This document shows positions 26,654 through 37,131 of a stretch of DNA of 64,000 nt, piece after piece. How positions within the stretch are numbered: position 1 is the first letter of the stretch; every line of letters starts with the position of its first letter. The notes beneath the pieces were generated by a model that was not told the DNA's origin, did not search any database, and worked only from the letters and a program-made list of their open reading frames with translations. This DNA is from Roseovarius arcticus (lineage in GTDB: Bacteria > Pseudomonadota > Alphaproteobacteria > Rhodobacterales > Rhodobacteraceae), in contig NZ_SZZN01000001.1 in the NCBI RefSeq assembly GCF_006125015.1, positions 2,418,001 through 2,482,000 on the forward strand, given 5' to 3'. Both the position numbers and the translations under genes were made by a program.

Positions 26654-27391
26654 ATGAAAGCCCTGCCCCTCATCGCCGCGCTCGCGCTGTCCGTTTTTGC
26701 GCCGTTCGGCGCAGCGATGGCCGATTGCGCCGTGCTGATCCACGGACTTGCGCGCAGCGACGCGTCGTTTCTGGTGATGGAGGAGGCATTGGAGCTGAAG
26801 GGCATGCAGGTCGTGCGCCCCTCCTACCCGTCAACCGAGGCGCGCATCTCGGTGCTGGCCAATGAGGCGCTGCCTGCGGCGGTGGCCGCCTGCGGCGATC
26901 AGAAAGTGCACTTTGTCACACATTCAATGGGCGGTATCCTGCTGCGTGCGTGGCTGCCGGGCCACCGGCCTGAAAATATGGGCCGGGTAGTGATGATGGC
27001 CCCGCCGAACCATGGCAGCCAGGTGGTCGACGAACTCGCGGGCCTTGAGCTGTTCGAGTGGTTTAACGGCCCCGCCGGGATGCAACTGGAAACCGGGCCG
27101 GGCACATATACCGAAACGCTGCCCGACGTCGATTTCGAATTGGGAATTATCGCCGGCACACGCTCGCTCAACCCATACTTCTCGCTCCTGCTTGAGGGGG
27201 CGGACGATGGCAAGGTATCGGTCGCGTCCACCCGCGTGGACGGCATGACCGACCACATCGAATTACCGGTCACGCATACATTTATGATGAATAATCCCAT
27301 GGTCATCGCGCAGGTCGAGACGTTTCTGACCACCGGCGCCTTCGATCACGATATGGACTTGACCGATTTATTCTGGTGGGGCGATCCGTGA
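26654..27391 (+). CDS. Secreted alpha/beta hydrolase (lipase-like)
   Basis: This 245-residue protein has a signal peptide ([23 protein letters not shown]). The alpha/beta-hydrolase motifs are the oxyanion-hole HG (residues 30-31, LIHGLARSD), the nucleophile Ser91 in VTHSMGG, and a C-terminal histidine in [10 protein letters not shown]. The middle ([13 protein letters not shown]) is like bacterial triacylglycerol lipases and phospholipid esterases. It probably acts in the periplasm or outside. The stop overlaps the GTG start of phnM by four bases, so the two are coupled. Confidence 0.82.
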   Translation: MKALPLIAALALSVFAPFGAAMADCAVLIHGLARSDASFLVMEEALELKGMQVVRPSYPSTEARISVLANEALPAAVAACGDQKVHFVTHSMGGILLRAWLPGHRPENMGRVVMMAPPNHGSQVVDELAGLELFEWFNGPAGMQLETGPGTYTETLPDVDFELGIIAGTRSLNPYFSLLLEGADDGKVSVASTRVDGMTDHIELPVTHTFMMNNPMVIAQVETFLTTGAFDHDMDLTDLFWWGDP

Positions 27392-28530
27392 CGCTGGAGC
27401 TATGTTTTGAGGGCGCCCGCGTGCTGCGCCCCGGTGGGTTGGATGATGCCCCGCTCAGCATAAAGGGCGGGCGCATTGCGAGCGGCGGCGGGCGCGTGGT
27501 GGATCTAACAGGATTTACCATTCTGCCTGGCATCGTCGACGCTCATGGTGACGGGTTTGAGAGGCATCTGGCCCCCCGGCGCGGCGCGATGAAGGACATC
27601 AGCGAGGGCCTGATCGCGGCCGAGGCCGAGCTGGCGGCGAATGGTATCACGACAGCTATTCTCGCTCAGTTCTATAGCTGGGAGGGGGGGATGCGCGGCC
27701 CTGAGTTTGCGCAGCGCGTGATGGAGGGGCTGGGCCGCATCCGCACGGACGTGATGACTGATCTGCGCGCGCAGCTACGGTTTGAGACGCCAATGGTCGA
27801 CGATTATGGCACCATCGCCGCGTTCATTGCGGCGCATGACATCGGATATGTCGTCTTTAACGATCACCTACCGCACGACGCGCTGGCGGCGGGCAAGCGG
27901 CCACCGCGCCTGACAGGCCAGGCCCTGCGCATAGGGCGCAATCCGGAAAAACACCTCGCGGCGATGCAGGCCTTGCATAACGGGATGCACAGGGTGCCGG
28001 GCGCGCTAGCAGTGCTGACCGCTGATCTGGCGGCTGCAGGCGTCCTGATGGGCAGCCATGATGATCGCAGCGCCGAGGGGCGTGCAGGCTGGAGGGCGCT
28101 CGGCGTGGCTATTACCGAGTTTCCGGAAACGATAGACGCCGCCGAGGCCGCACGCACGTCCGGTGATGCGATCATCATGGGCGCGCCCAACGTGGTGCGA
28201 GGCGGCTCGCATAACGGCAACGCCAGCGCGCCCGACATGGTGGCAATGGACCTCGTCGATGCGCTCGCGTCAGACTACCATTACCCCTCGCTCAGACGCG
28301 CGGCGTTTTTGTTGGCCGATGCGGGCGTACGCGATCTGGCCGGGGCGTGGCACCTTGTTTCAAAGGGGCCGGCGCAGTTGCTGGGCCTATCCGACCGGGG
28401 CGATCTGAACGTGGGCCAACGCGCCGATCTGGTGATAATCGACAGCAAGACGCGCCGCGTTGCGGCCACCCTCGCAGGCGGTAGAATAAGCCATCTAACC
28501 GGGATCGCAGCCCAACGGATGATTGGCTAA
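27388..28530 (+). CDS. phnM: PhnM-like alpha-D-ribose 1-methylphosphonate 5-triphosphate diphosphatase
   Basis: This amidohydrolase-superfamily protein has about 380 residues. In the C-P lyase pathway PhnM removes pyrophosphate from ribose 1-methylphosphonate 5-triphosphate. The family pattern is strong: [37 protein letters not shown] and a metal-site [15 protein letters not shown], with [15 protein letters not shown] at the end. No other phn gene lies nearby. The start is GTG with GTGA overlap to the secreted hydrolase; another GTG four codons upstream is possible. A different phosphoester substrate cannot be excluded. Confidence 0.87.
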   Translation: MTLELCFEGARVLRPGGLDDAPLSIKGGRIASGGGRVVDLTGFTILPGIVDAHGDGFERHLAPRRGAMKDISEGLIAAEAELAANGITTAILAQFYSWEGGMRGPEFAQRVMEGLGRIRTDVMTDLRAQLRFETPMVDDYGTIAAFIAAHDIGYVVFNDHLPHDALAAGKRPPRLTGQALRIGRNPEKHLAAMQALHNGMHRVPGALAVLTADLAAAGVLMGSHDDRSAEGRAGWRALGVAITEFPETIDAAEAARTSGDAIIMGAPNVVRGGSHNGNASAPDMVAMDLVDALASDYHYPSLRRAAFLLADAGVRDLAGAWHLVSKGPAQLLGLSDRGDLNVGQRADLVIIDSKTRRVAATLAGGRISHLTGIAAQRMIG

Positions 28531-28641
28531 CACAGCCTTTGCAGCAGTCGGCGAAACCTTGCAGGCGCGGCGCAGCAATGGCTTTCGCAATTTGCGACTG
28601 TTGCGTAGTGTGAAACAAACGCAGGCAGGGGAGAGGCGCAT

Positions 28642-29952
28642 ATGACCCATTGGATCAAAGGCTGGCTCGCAGTCATCGCGATCGCGACGCCTGTTGCTGC
28701 GGCTGCCGATGCAGGCCCTACCTTGCGATCCGACAGCACATCGGAGGTCATAGTGGCGGCGGCGAATGTTGTGCGTCCCGTCCTGCGGCCCGAGGGCGTC
28801 CAGCGCGCAAGCGAGCGGCTTGCGGCATCAGATGCAGGCTTTCGCACTTGGATCGCCGGATTTCGCAGCCGCGCCATTGTGGCAGGTATCCGCAAACCCA
28901 CGCTCGACGCCGCGTTCGCCGGGGTGCGCTATGATGCGGGCGTGATCCGCCGGGATCGCAATCAGTCCGAATTTTCCAAACAGATCTGGGATTATCTGGA
29001 TACTGCCGTGTCGCCCGCCCGTGTCGCTAATGGCCGCAAGGCGCTGGACCACAACAGCGCAGCCTTGGACCAGATCGAGGCGCGATTCGGCGTCGATAAG
29101 GAGGTAGTCGCCGCCATCTGGGGCCTCGAGAGCGCATTTGGCGCCGTGCGGGGAGGCGAGCCGCTGATCGGATCGCTGGCCACGCTTGCCTATGACGGAC
29201 GGCGCGGCGAGTTTTTCGAAGAGCAGTTGGTAGCGGCGTTGAAAATCGTACAGGCTGGCGACGTAGCCCCCCGCGCAATGACCGGCAGCTGGGCTGGAGC
29301 AATGGGGCACACGCAGTTCATGCCGACATCCTACCTGTCCCATGCGGTCGATTTCACCGGCGATGGGCGGCGCGATATATGGTCGGAGGACCCCACCGAC
29401 GCATTGGCCTCGACCGCCGCATATCTAAAGCATTTTGGCTGGACCAAGGGACAGCCTTGGGGTGTCGAAGTGCGACTGCCAGCATCCTTTGACCCCTCCC
29501 TCGCGCGGCGCGCGCTGACGCGTAATCCCGCCGAATGGGCGAATGAAGGGGTCCGCGACACGGCAGGTCGCAAGGTGCCTAACTATGGACGGGCGTCCAT
29601 CCTGCTGCCCGGTGGATCAGATGGCCCAGCCTTCATGATCTTTGATAACTTTGCGGTAATTGAACGCTACAACAAGGCCGACGCATATGTCATCGGCGTC
29701 GGCCATTTGTCAGATAGGCTCAAAGGCGGCCCGGCGATCCAGGCTGAATGGCCACGCCAGCACCGCGCGATCAGCGCCTCGCAGCGCAAGGAGATCCAGC
29801 GCCGCCTTCAGCGCCGCGGCTTTGGCGTCGAAAAAATAGACGGCATCATCGGGCCGAACACCATTGATGCGATCCGCGCGTTTCAGAAATCCGCAGGGCT
29901 GGGGGCAGACGGCTTTCCAACACAGGATCTACTGACGGCTCTGGGGCGCTAG
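28642..29952 (+). CDS. MltB-type lytic transglycosylase with peptidoglycan-binding domain
   Basis: This 436-residue periplasmic protein has a signal peptide (residues 1-22), an SLT_2/MltB catalytic domain (about 60-355) and a C-terminal peptidoglycan-binding domain (about 370-436, RKEIQRRLQRRGFGVEKIDG). The catalytic glutamate is Glu163 in IWGLESAFGAVRGG; GAMGHTQFMPTSYL is the second hallmark. It cleaves glycan strands and differs in fold from the Slt70-like protein encoded at 4.3 kb. GGGGAGAGG lies just upstream of the ATG. No lipobox cysteine is evident, so it is probably soluble. Confidence 0.93.
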   Translation: MTHWIKGWLAVIAIATPVAAAADAGPTLRSDSTSEVIVAAANVVRPVLRPEGVQRASERLAASDAGFRTWIAGFRSRAIVAGIRKPTLDAAFAGVRYDAGVIRRDRNQSEFSKQIWDYLDTAVSPARVANGRKALDHNSAALDQIEARFGVDKEVVAAIWGLESAFGAVRGGEPLIGSLATLAYDGRRGEFFEEQLVAALKIVQAGDVAPRAMTGSWAGAMGHTQFMPTSYLSHAVDFTGDGRRDIWSEDPTDALASTAAYLKHFGWTKGQPWGVEVRLPASFDPSLARRALTRNPAEWANEGVRDTAGRKVPNYGRASILLPGGSDGPAFMIFDNFAVIERYNKADAYVIGVGHLSDRLKGGPAIQAEWPRQHRAISASQRKEIQRRLQRRGFGVEKIDGIIGPNTIDAIRAFQKSAGLGADGFPTQDLLTALGR

Positions 29953-30076
29953 GGCTGCTATTTGGATATTTAAGGCAAGAAGAAAGAAGCGGGGACGTGA
30001 GGCTTTTTGCATCTTCTGGCCTGACGTTTCTTGGCCGGAGCATCTAAACTTTTGCTGCGGGCGTGCTGCAATAGCA

Positions 30077-30108
30077 AAGGGGCCGCCCGGTGAGGCGACC
30101 CCTTCTTT
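30077..30108. terminator. Hairpin between the transglycosylase gene and groEL
   Basis: AAGGGG (30077-30082) pairs with CCCCTT (30099-30104), and the inner CGCC/GGCG part extends the stem past one mismatch. The T-rich CTTTGTCT follows on the plus strand; on the minus strand the flank is less T-rich. It may serve both convergent genes. The rest of the 252-base gap holds nothing I recognise. Confidence 0.5.
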
Positions 30109-30204
30109 GTCTGGCGTCTGGTTTGGTGCGGTCGAGGCTCTTTGCAGTTGGCTGGGCCAAACGCCTGCCGCCTCGACCATATCGGATTTCGCTGGGCGAA
30201 AACC

Positions 30205-31848
<1,644 letters not shown>

Positions 31849-31934
31849 TCAATTTCCTTCGAATTAGTGGAAAGGGGTCAATGCGCGCCCTGCCCGGACT
31901 TTGCGTCTGGGGGCCGGCGCTGCATCGTGCGATA

Positions 31935-32222
31935 TCAGGCCAATTTGCCCAGAATATCGCTCTCCTTCATGATCAGCAGCTCTTCGCCGTCGATCGTGAT
32001 TTCGGTGCCGGACCATTTGCCGAACAGAATGCGATCGCCGGCCTTCACAGCCATTTCGATCAGCTCGCCGCTATCCTTGCGTGCGCCTTCGCCAACCGAG
32101 ACGATTTCGCCTTCGCTGGGCTTCTCTTTGGCGCTATCGGGGATGATCAAGCCACCCTTAGTTTTTTCTTCGCCTTCGACGCGGCGCACAAGTACGCGGT
32201 CATGCAACGGTTTAAATGCCAT
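31935..32222 (-). CDS. groES: Co-chaperonin GroES
   Basis: This 95-residue lid protein of the GroEL chamber reads [21 protein letters not shown] at the start and has the mobile loop [18 protein letters not shown] and the C-terminal [16 protein letters not shown]. It is the first gene of the groESL operon. The CIRCE operator lies 55 bases upstream, so its transcription should be held back by HrcA and released on heat or folding stress. Confidence 0.99.
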   Translation of the reverse strand: MAFKPLHDRVLVRRVEGEEKTKGGLIIPDSAKEKPSEGEIVSVGEGARKDSGELIEMAVKAGDRILFGKWSGTEITIDGEELLIMKESDILGKLA

Positions 32223-32277
32223 CTCTGAGGCTCCCTTAGCTCAAAGTTACGTTTCGTTGGCCCACTTTTCGGGGCCG

Positions 32278-32304
32278 TTAGCACTCGCCTTGAGTGAGTG
32301 CTAA
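32278..32304 (-). promoter_or_regulatory. CIRCE operator (HrcA site) of groESL
   Basis: The inverted repeat TTAGCACTC, nine bases, GAGTGCTAA is a perfect match to the CIRCE consensus. It covers the predicted transcription start of groESL, which fits repression by HrcA. hrcA itself is not in the window. Confidence 0.97.
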
Positions 32305-32311
32305 CGACGGG

Positions 32312-32340
32312 TAGGTAAGCAAGGAGGGGGCCCGTGTCAA
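32312..32340 (-). promoter_or_regulatory. Putative groESL promoter
   Basis: Read on the minus strand, a perfect -35 TTGACA (32335-32340) is followed after 17 bases by a poor -10, TACCTA (32312-32317). The start would lie at the edge of the CIRCE repeat. The good -35 and the position support it; the weak -10 leaves doubt. Confidence 0.55.
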
Positions 32341-32525
32341 CTAGGCTGAAGTGCAATTCGGCGGCCATTAGCTCAAGTTTGGTTTAAGCCGGGCACGCGC
32401 TGGCACGGCGGGATCTGCAGCTGATGCCAGTCGAGGTTGATCGGGGCCGAAGCAGTCGGCGCCGAACACCGCAAGCTAAGCGCAAATTTCCCTATCCGCT
32501 GGCAGATGACGAACTACCTGCGCAA
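32341..32525. other. Spacer between groESL promoter and the DUF2161 gene
   Basis: These bases complete the 303-base gap between groES and the DUF2161 stop. I see no gene, tRNA, clear terminator or repeat in them. Confidence 0.5.
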
Positions 32526-33206
32526 TCAGCCAGCGGTTGGCGCATCCGGAATGTAGTTGCTTGCCAGTGCTGTGACGCCTTGATCGCTCAGCGCATAGAC
32601 CCCGCGCGCGACCCTGCAGAACCAGCCGTGATGGTTGTCAGCCATGATGCGCGTTGCCCGGCCGACGCTCGCGCCTCGCGCGACGTCTGCGCCTTTTGCG
32701 GTGCCTGCCCCGGCCAGGTAGGCAGCACAGGCTAGCGCGTCCTGCCGATACGATGTCATAACCTGCCCGTTCGTGCCGCCATGAGTAGGATCGCCCACAC
32801 GCGCCTCAAATTCGCGCATCAGTCGCCCGCGCCGCGCCGGCGATTTGCGCGGCTGAAACGGGCCGGGCACCGCGTGTTCCTGCACCTCGCCGCCCGCCAT
32901 CCGCACCGACAATACGCCCAGCCCCAGACGGCGGCAAAGGCCAAGGTTACCCTTGAAACTACGCCAGCCCGCCTTGCCACTCCAGCGGGGGACGGCCACA
33001 TAAACCGCGTCGCATACTGCCTGCCGCGCCACGGCCTGTTGCAGAAGGACGAGGGAAAAACCCAGCTTTAACTCTACGATTAACATCTGCGTTTCGGCCT
33101 GCGCCACAACGTCGGCGGCGCCCACCTCACCCTTGACGGTGTATCCCTGCTCCTCCAGCCACGCTTTCACGGGTGGATACAGATCGGTTTCGGCAATTTT
33201 ATCCAT
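32526..33206 (-). CDS. DUF2161 protein: PD-(D/E)XK nuclease-like domain plus winged-helix-like tail
   Basis: This 226-residue protein is of the DUF2161 family. The N-terminal half carries the PD-(D/E)XK pattern: Glu6 in the first helix (ETDLYPPVKAWL), Asp32 in GAADVV, Glu45 and Lys47 in IVELKLGF, and glutamines in the next helix. The C-terminal part (about 150-213) looks like a winged helix that ends RVARGVYALSDQG, a form seen in some regulator and antitoxin proteins. No partner gene is adjacent on its strand. Function is unknown; DNA cleavage or binding is inference from fold. It is divergent from ppaC. Confidence 0.77.
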   Translation of the reverse strand: MDKIAETDLYPPVKAWLEEQGYTVKGEVGAADVVAQAETQMLIVELKLGFSLVLLQQAVARQAVCDAVYVAVPRWSGKAGWRSFKGNLGLCRRLGLGVLSVRMAGGEVQEHAVPGPFQPRKSPARRGRLMREFEARVGDPTHGGTNGQVMTSYRQDALACAAYLAGAGTAKGADVARGASVGRATRIMADNHHGWFCRVARGVYALSDQGVTALASNYIPDAPTAG

Positions 33207-33304
33207 ATGCGCCAGATTGGCCGCGCCCCGCCCCCGTGACAAGCCCGAATGCTGCGCCTATAAGCTGCGCAAAACCGCAATTCTCAAGACAAGGACCGCG
33301 CCTC

Positions 33305-34225
33305 ATGACAACCCTCGTATTCGGCCACACCTCCCCCGACACCGACAGCACCGGATCGCCCATCATCTGGGCGTGGTACCTCAATGAGATCAAGGGCGAG
33401 GATGCCAAGCCTGTCCTTCTGGGCAAGCCGAACACCGAGGCTGCGTTCATGCTAAAGCATTGGAAGCTGGACACGCCCGATATCATTGAGGACGTCGAGG
33501 CGGATCAGCCTGTGGTCATCGTCGACACGAACAACCCGTCCGAACTACCCCCCAGCATTAACAGCGCCGATATCCGCAGCATCATCGACCATCACCGCCT
33601 CGTTGGCGGACTTGAGACCCGCGGTCCGCTGGAAATCCGGATTGAGCCGTTGGCCTGCACCGCTACCCTCATGTGGAAGATGATCGGCAAGGACATGGCC
33701 CAGATGCCTGAGAGCATCAAAGGCGCAATGCTATCGTGCATCCTCAGCGATACGCTGGAATTCCGCAGCCCAACCACGACGCAAGAAGACGAGGCGATCG
33801 CCCATGATCTGGCCGAGCAACTGAACGTCGATATTGGCGATTATTCGGCCCAAATGTTCGCGGCGAAATCTGACGTCTCGGAATTTTCCGATGCGGAACT
33901 TCTGCGCATGGACAGCAAGGAATTTGAACTGCCCGGCGCCAAATTTCGTGTCTCAGTGCTAGAGACGACAGCGCCCAAGGTCGTGCTGGATCGCAAGGAC
34001 AGCCTCATGAAGTCGATGGAGACTGTCGCTGCCGAAGACGGCGTCGATCAGGTGCTGCTATTCGTTGTGGATATCCTCAATGAGGAGGCAACACTGCTGA
34101 TACCAAACGATATGGTTAAAACGCTGGCCGAGAAATCTTTTGGCGTTGCGCCCACTGGCGATACCGTAGTTCTGCCCGGCGTGATGAGCCGCAAAAAGCA
34201 GATCATTCCCAATCTCAAGCTGTAA
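33305..34225 (+). CDS. ppaC: Manganese-dependent inorganic pyrophosphatase (family II)
   Basis: This cytosolic DHH-superfamily enzyme hydrolyses pyrophosphate. The 306-residue product has the family motifs in order: GHTSPDTDS at residues 7-15, VDTNNPSEL, IIDHHRLVGG (the DHH motif), LSDTLEFRSPTTT, and the C-terminal SRKKQIIP with the SRKKQ substrate-binding loop. The first motif is usually GHxNPDTDS; here serine replaces asparagine. Family II is less usual than family I in alphaproteobacteria. It is followed after three bases by a DUF1294 gene. Confidence 0.95.
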   Translation: MTTLVFGHTSPDTDSTGSPIIWAWYLNEIKGEDAKPVLLGKPNTEAAFMLKHWKLDTPDIIEDVEADQPVVIVDTNNPSELPPSINSADIRSIIDHHRLVGGLETRGPLEIRIEPLACTATLMWKMIGKDMAQMPESIKGAMLSCILSDTLEFRSPTTTQEDEAIAHDLAEQLNVDIGDYSAQMFAAKSDVSEFSDAELLRMDSKEFELPGAKFRVSVLETTAPKVVLDRKDSLMKSMETVAAEDGVDQVLLFVVDILNEEATLLIPNDMVKTLAEKSFGVAPTGDTVVLPGVMSRKKQIIPNLKL

Positions 34226-34228
34226 TCC

Positions 34229-34549
34229 ATGATCGGCCTATCCCACCCGGCGGCGCTGGGTGGCTATCTACTGGTCGTGAACGCGGTGACGTATCTGGCC
34301 TTTCTGCGCGACAAACGGCGGTCTGTCGCGCGGGAATGGCGCACGCCCGAAAAGCGCCTGCTAACGCTAGCAATCATCGGCGGTTGGCCCGCGGCCAAAT
34401 TGGCGCAGCGCAGATTGCGGCACAAGACACGCAAGCAGCCGTTTGCTTTTAGGCTGAACATGATCGGTGTCGCATGGGCATGGGTGTTGTTTCTGCTGCT
34501 CGCCGCACCCTATTTGCTCTTTCTATTGTCGATCTCGCCGGGTCCGTAG
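34229..34549 (+). CDS. DUF1294 membrane protein
   Basis: This 106-residue protein has three hydrophobic segments (about 9-24, 46-56 and 76-102). The charged part DKRRSVAREWRTPEKRLL and GGWPAAKLAQRRLRHKTRKQPF is the DUF1294 signature. It is a small inner membrane protein of unknown function, coupled to ppaC by a three-base gap, and convergent with the cation exporter gene. Confidence 0.87.
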   Translation: MIGLSHPAALGGYLLVVNAVTYLAFLRDKRRSVAREWRTPEKRLLTLAIIGGWPAAKLAQRRLRHKTRKQPFAFRLNMIGVAWAWVLFLLLAAPYLLFLLSISPGP

Positions 34550-34557
34550 AAGCCGCG

Positions 34558-35445
34558 CTACATGTCTAGCTCTATCGTTACATGGCCAATTCCATGCCCC
34601 TTCTCCAGCCGCTCGCGAATCGCAGCCTTGACTGTTGCTGGGTCGCTGCCCTCCTCAAGCGTGACGGTCATCGTGACCATGGGCCTTTCTTGGGTGACGG
34701 ACCACGCATGGACATGACTGATATCGCGTAGCCCTGGAATGTCGTCGCACAGCGCCTTGACCACGGCACGACGGTCGAAACCTTCTGGCGCGCCCTCCAG
34801 TAGGATATGCCCACTTTGCGCCACCACCGACCAAGCAGAGCGCAGGATGATGAACGCAACAAGCACCGAAAGGATCGGGTCAATCGGCGTCCAGCCTGTC
34901 CAGATGATGACAATTGCGGCCGCCAACGCCGCAACCGATCCCAGCAGGTCGCCCATCACATGAAGCGCGGCGGCGCGCACGTTCAGATTCTCGCCCTCTC
35001 CGCCGCGGGTAAGGACCAAGATGGCCACAATGTTCACCGCCAAACCGGCCAGCGCGACCCATAGCATGACACCGCCCATCACGTCCTGAGGGTGACCTAG
35101 CCGCTGAACGGCCTCCCACAGGATCCATGCGGCAATGACAAACAGCGACATTCCGTTGACGAAGGCGGCCAGCACCGAAAAACGGTCAAAGCCGTAGGTC
35201 CGCTTCGAATCTGCCGGACGGCGGGCCAGCCGAAAGCCGAGCCACGCCAGTATCAGCGACGCGAAATCAGTCAGCATATGCCCCGCATCCGCGATCAGCG
35301 CGAGCGAGCCTGAGATGACCCCGCCGGCCACCTCGGCCAGCATGAACGTGCCCGTCAGCGCGGCGGCGATGGCGATCTTAGTCTCATTCTTGGGGATGTG
35401 CGAATGATCGTGGCCGGCGTGGCCGTGGTCTGAATGATCTTGCAT
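34558..35445 (-). CDS. Cation diffusion facilitator (zinc/cobalt exporter)
   Basis: This 295-residue inner membrane antiporter exports divalent metals. The N terminus is histidine-rich (MQDHSDHGHAGHDHSH). Six membrane segments follow, with the metal-site HxxxD in TM2 (ADAGHMLTDFASL) and a C-terminal cytosolic ferredoxin-like domain (about 210-295). It resembles the CzcD/ZitB subgroup. The start is chosen at the histidine-rich ATG, behind a GGCAGGAC site. It is divergent from the HAD-IIA gene. No metal regulator is adjacent. Confidence 0.93.
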   Translation of the reverse strand: MQDHSDHGHAGHDHSHIPKNETKIAIAAALTGTFMLAEVAGGVISGSLALIADAGHMLTDFASLILAWLGFRLARRPADSKRTYGFDRFSVLAAFVNGMSLFVIAAWILWEAVQRLGHPQDVMGGVMLWVALAGLAVNIVAILVLTRGGEGENLNVRAAALHVMGDLLGSVAALAAAIVIIWTGWTPIDPILSVLVAFIILRSAWSVVAQSGHILLEGAPEGFDRRAVVKALCDDIPGLRDISHVHAWSVTQERPMVTMTVTLEEGSDPATVKAAIRERLEKGHGIGHVTIELDM

Positions 35446-35566
35446 GATGTCCTGCCTTTTGCAGGCCAATCTGCTGGATGTGGCGCTGCGCTGCAACCAC
35501 ACTCCGCTCTGGCGTTGCTGCCCTGTGCCTGCCATATCTGCCCCAAACACCGCGCAGGAGACAGCC

Positions 35567-36442
35567 ATGACCCAGATCATCCAATCACTCGACGAAATTT
35601 CCAGCCGCTATGACGCAGCGTTCGTCGATCTGTGGGGTTGCCTGCACAATGGCGAGACGGCGTATCCAGAAGCGGTAGAAGCGATGCGCCGCTACCGCGC
35701 AGGCGGCGGAACCGTGGTGCTGGTCACAAACTCGCCAAAATCACGCACGGGTGTCGAGGGGCAATTGGCCGAGTTTGGCGTGCCCAAGGACGCCTATGAC
35801 GCCATTGCCACATCAGGCGATTCGGCCCGCGCCGCGATGTTTCGCGGTGTCGTCGGAGAGAAGGTCTATGTCATGGGCGCATGGGACAGCGACAAAGGCT
35901 TTTTTGAGCCGCTGGATGTCATCGAGAATCCGGTGACTATCACGTCTGTTCCGTTGGAAGACGCGACAGGCATCGTCTGCGTCGGTCCGTTCGATCCGAT
36001 GGCCGATCCATCAGTCAACCGCCCCGATTTCCTCTATGCCAAGCAAAAGGGGCTAAAGCTGCTCTGCGCCAATCCCGATATCGTCGTGGACCGCGGCAGC
36101 AAGCGCGAATGGTGCGCGGGCGCTTTGGCGCGGCTCTATACGGAAATGGGGGGGACGAGCCTCTATTTTGGCAAGCCGCATCCACCGATATACGACTTGG
36201 CACGTCGGCGACTGGCCGCCCTTGGCAAGGACGTCGGCGAGAACAGTATACTGGCTATCGGCGATGGCATCGGTACCGATGTTGCGGGCGCCATGGGCGA
36301 AAACCTTGATTCTCTGTTCATCACAGGCGGCCTTGCAGCAGGTGAGACGCACGACGGCGATCAGCCCGATCCGGCGCGGCTAGAGGCATACTTGCAGCGC
36401 GAACAGACCAGCCCGACATACACCATCGGCCATCTGCGCTGA
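35567..36442 (+). CDS. HAD-IIA family phosphatase (TIGR01459-like)
   Basis: This 291-residue hydrolase belongs to the haloacid dehalogenase superfamily, class IIA. Motif I is FVDLWGCLHNG with the nucleophilic aspartate, motif II VLVTNSPKSRTG, motif III FGKPHPPIYDLA and motif IV AIGDGIGTDVAGAMG. A CAGGAG ribosome site supports the start. Substrate unknown; relatives act on small phosphometabolites. The gene lies upstream of a MaoC hydratase and ribF, which makes a flavin- or vitamin-related phosphate one possibility, not more. Confidence 0.87.
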   Translation: MTQIIQSLDEISSRYDAAFVDLWGCLHNGETAYPEAVEAMRRYRAGGGTVVLVTNSPKSRTGVEGQLAEFGVPKDAYDAIATSGDSARAAMFRGVVGEKVYVMGAWDSDKGFFEPLDVIENPVTITSVPLEDATGIVCVGPFDPMADPSVNRPDFLYAKQKGLKLLCANPDIVVDRGSKREWCAGALARLYTEMGGTSLYFGKPHPPIYDLARRRLAALGKDVGENSILAIGDGIGTDVAGAMGENLDSLFITGGLAAGETHDGDQPDPARLEAYLQREQTSPTYTIGHLR

Positions 36443-36587
36443 TCTCAAGGCCGAACAATACGACAGCATGTTTCCTGCATCACGCCCGCTTTAGGGGTTG
36501 ATTTTCTGCGCTTGCAAAGTAATAAAGTTCCAATCTGGGCCGCCCATGCGTCCTAATATTACTTAGCGGGTTACACGGGAGGGCCTC

Positions 36588-37031
36588 ATGTTGGATAATC
36601 TGCCACGCGGCACAATCTGCATCGAAGACATCGAAATTGGGATGATACGCCATCTGCGTAAGGTCATCACCGACCGCGATATTGAGCTGTTTGCCGAGGT
36701 ATCAACCGACCGCAACCCTGTGCACCTGGACGACGCTTACGCCCGCGATACGATTTTCGAGGGCCGTATCGCGCACGGAATGCTGACCGCCGGGCTGATT
36801 TCTGCCGTGATCGGCGAGCAGCTGCCGGGTCATGGCACCGTTTATATGGGCCAGTCGCTAAAATTTCTGGCCCCCGTGCGCCCCGGCGACATGGTAACCG
36901 CCGAAGTCGAGGTAATCTCCATCGATCCCGCCAAGCGCCGCGTCGGACTGGATTGCCGCTGCATGGTGGATGGTAAAAAGGTGCTGATCGGCGAGGCGAC
37001 CGTGATGGCCCCGTCGCGCAAGTTCGACTAA
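36588..37031 (+). CDS. MaoC family dehydratase ((R)-hydratase-like)
   Basis: This 147-residue hot-dog-fold protein is of the MaoC/(R)-specific enoyl-CoA hydratase group. The hydratase motif is visible: the aspartate and histidine in STDRNPVHLDDAYA, followed by FEGRIAHGMLTAGLISAVIG. The later VYMGQSLKFLAPVRPGD is typical. It would hydrate crotonyl- or enoyl-CoA to (R)-3-hydroxyacyl-CoA, for polyhydroxyalkanoate or fatty acid metabolism. The upstream 145 bases contain no gene I can see. Confidence 0.87.
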   Translation: MLDNLPRGTICIEDIEIGMIRHLRKVITDRDIELFAEVSTDRNPVHLDDAYARDTIFEGRIAHGMLTAGLISAVIGEQLPGHGTVYMGQSLKFLAPVRPGDMVTAEVEVISIDPAKRRVGLDCRCMVDGKKVLIGEATVMAPSRKFD

Positions 37032-37055
37032 AGCGCCTAGCGCTGCGCTGCATCT

Positions 37056-37075
37056 CGCGTTTTTAGCGAAACGCG
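37056..37075. repeat. Inverted repeat before ribF
   Basis: CGCGTTT and AAACGCG form a seven-base-pair stem around a six-base loop. It lies in the 100-base gap between the MaoC gene and ribF. It could act as a weak terminator or leader hairpin; nothing marks a known riboswitch such as the FMN element. Confidence 0.4.
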
Positions 37076-37131
37076 TTGGACGCCACTTGCATCATGCGCT
37101 TGCGAACGGCAATGCGCCGCGCTAGGCCTGC

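Noticed and set aside
32424-32735. Plus-strand frame over the DUF2161 3' end
   Set aside because: Antisense shadow with no start signal or known domain.
37032-37131. FMN riboswitch before ribF
   Set aside because: The conserved RFN-element boxes are not visible in this short leader.
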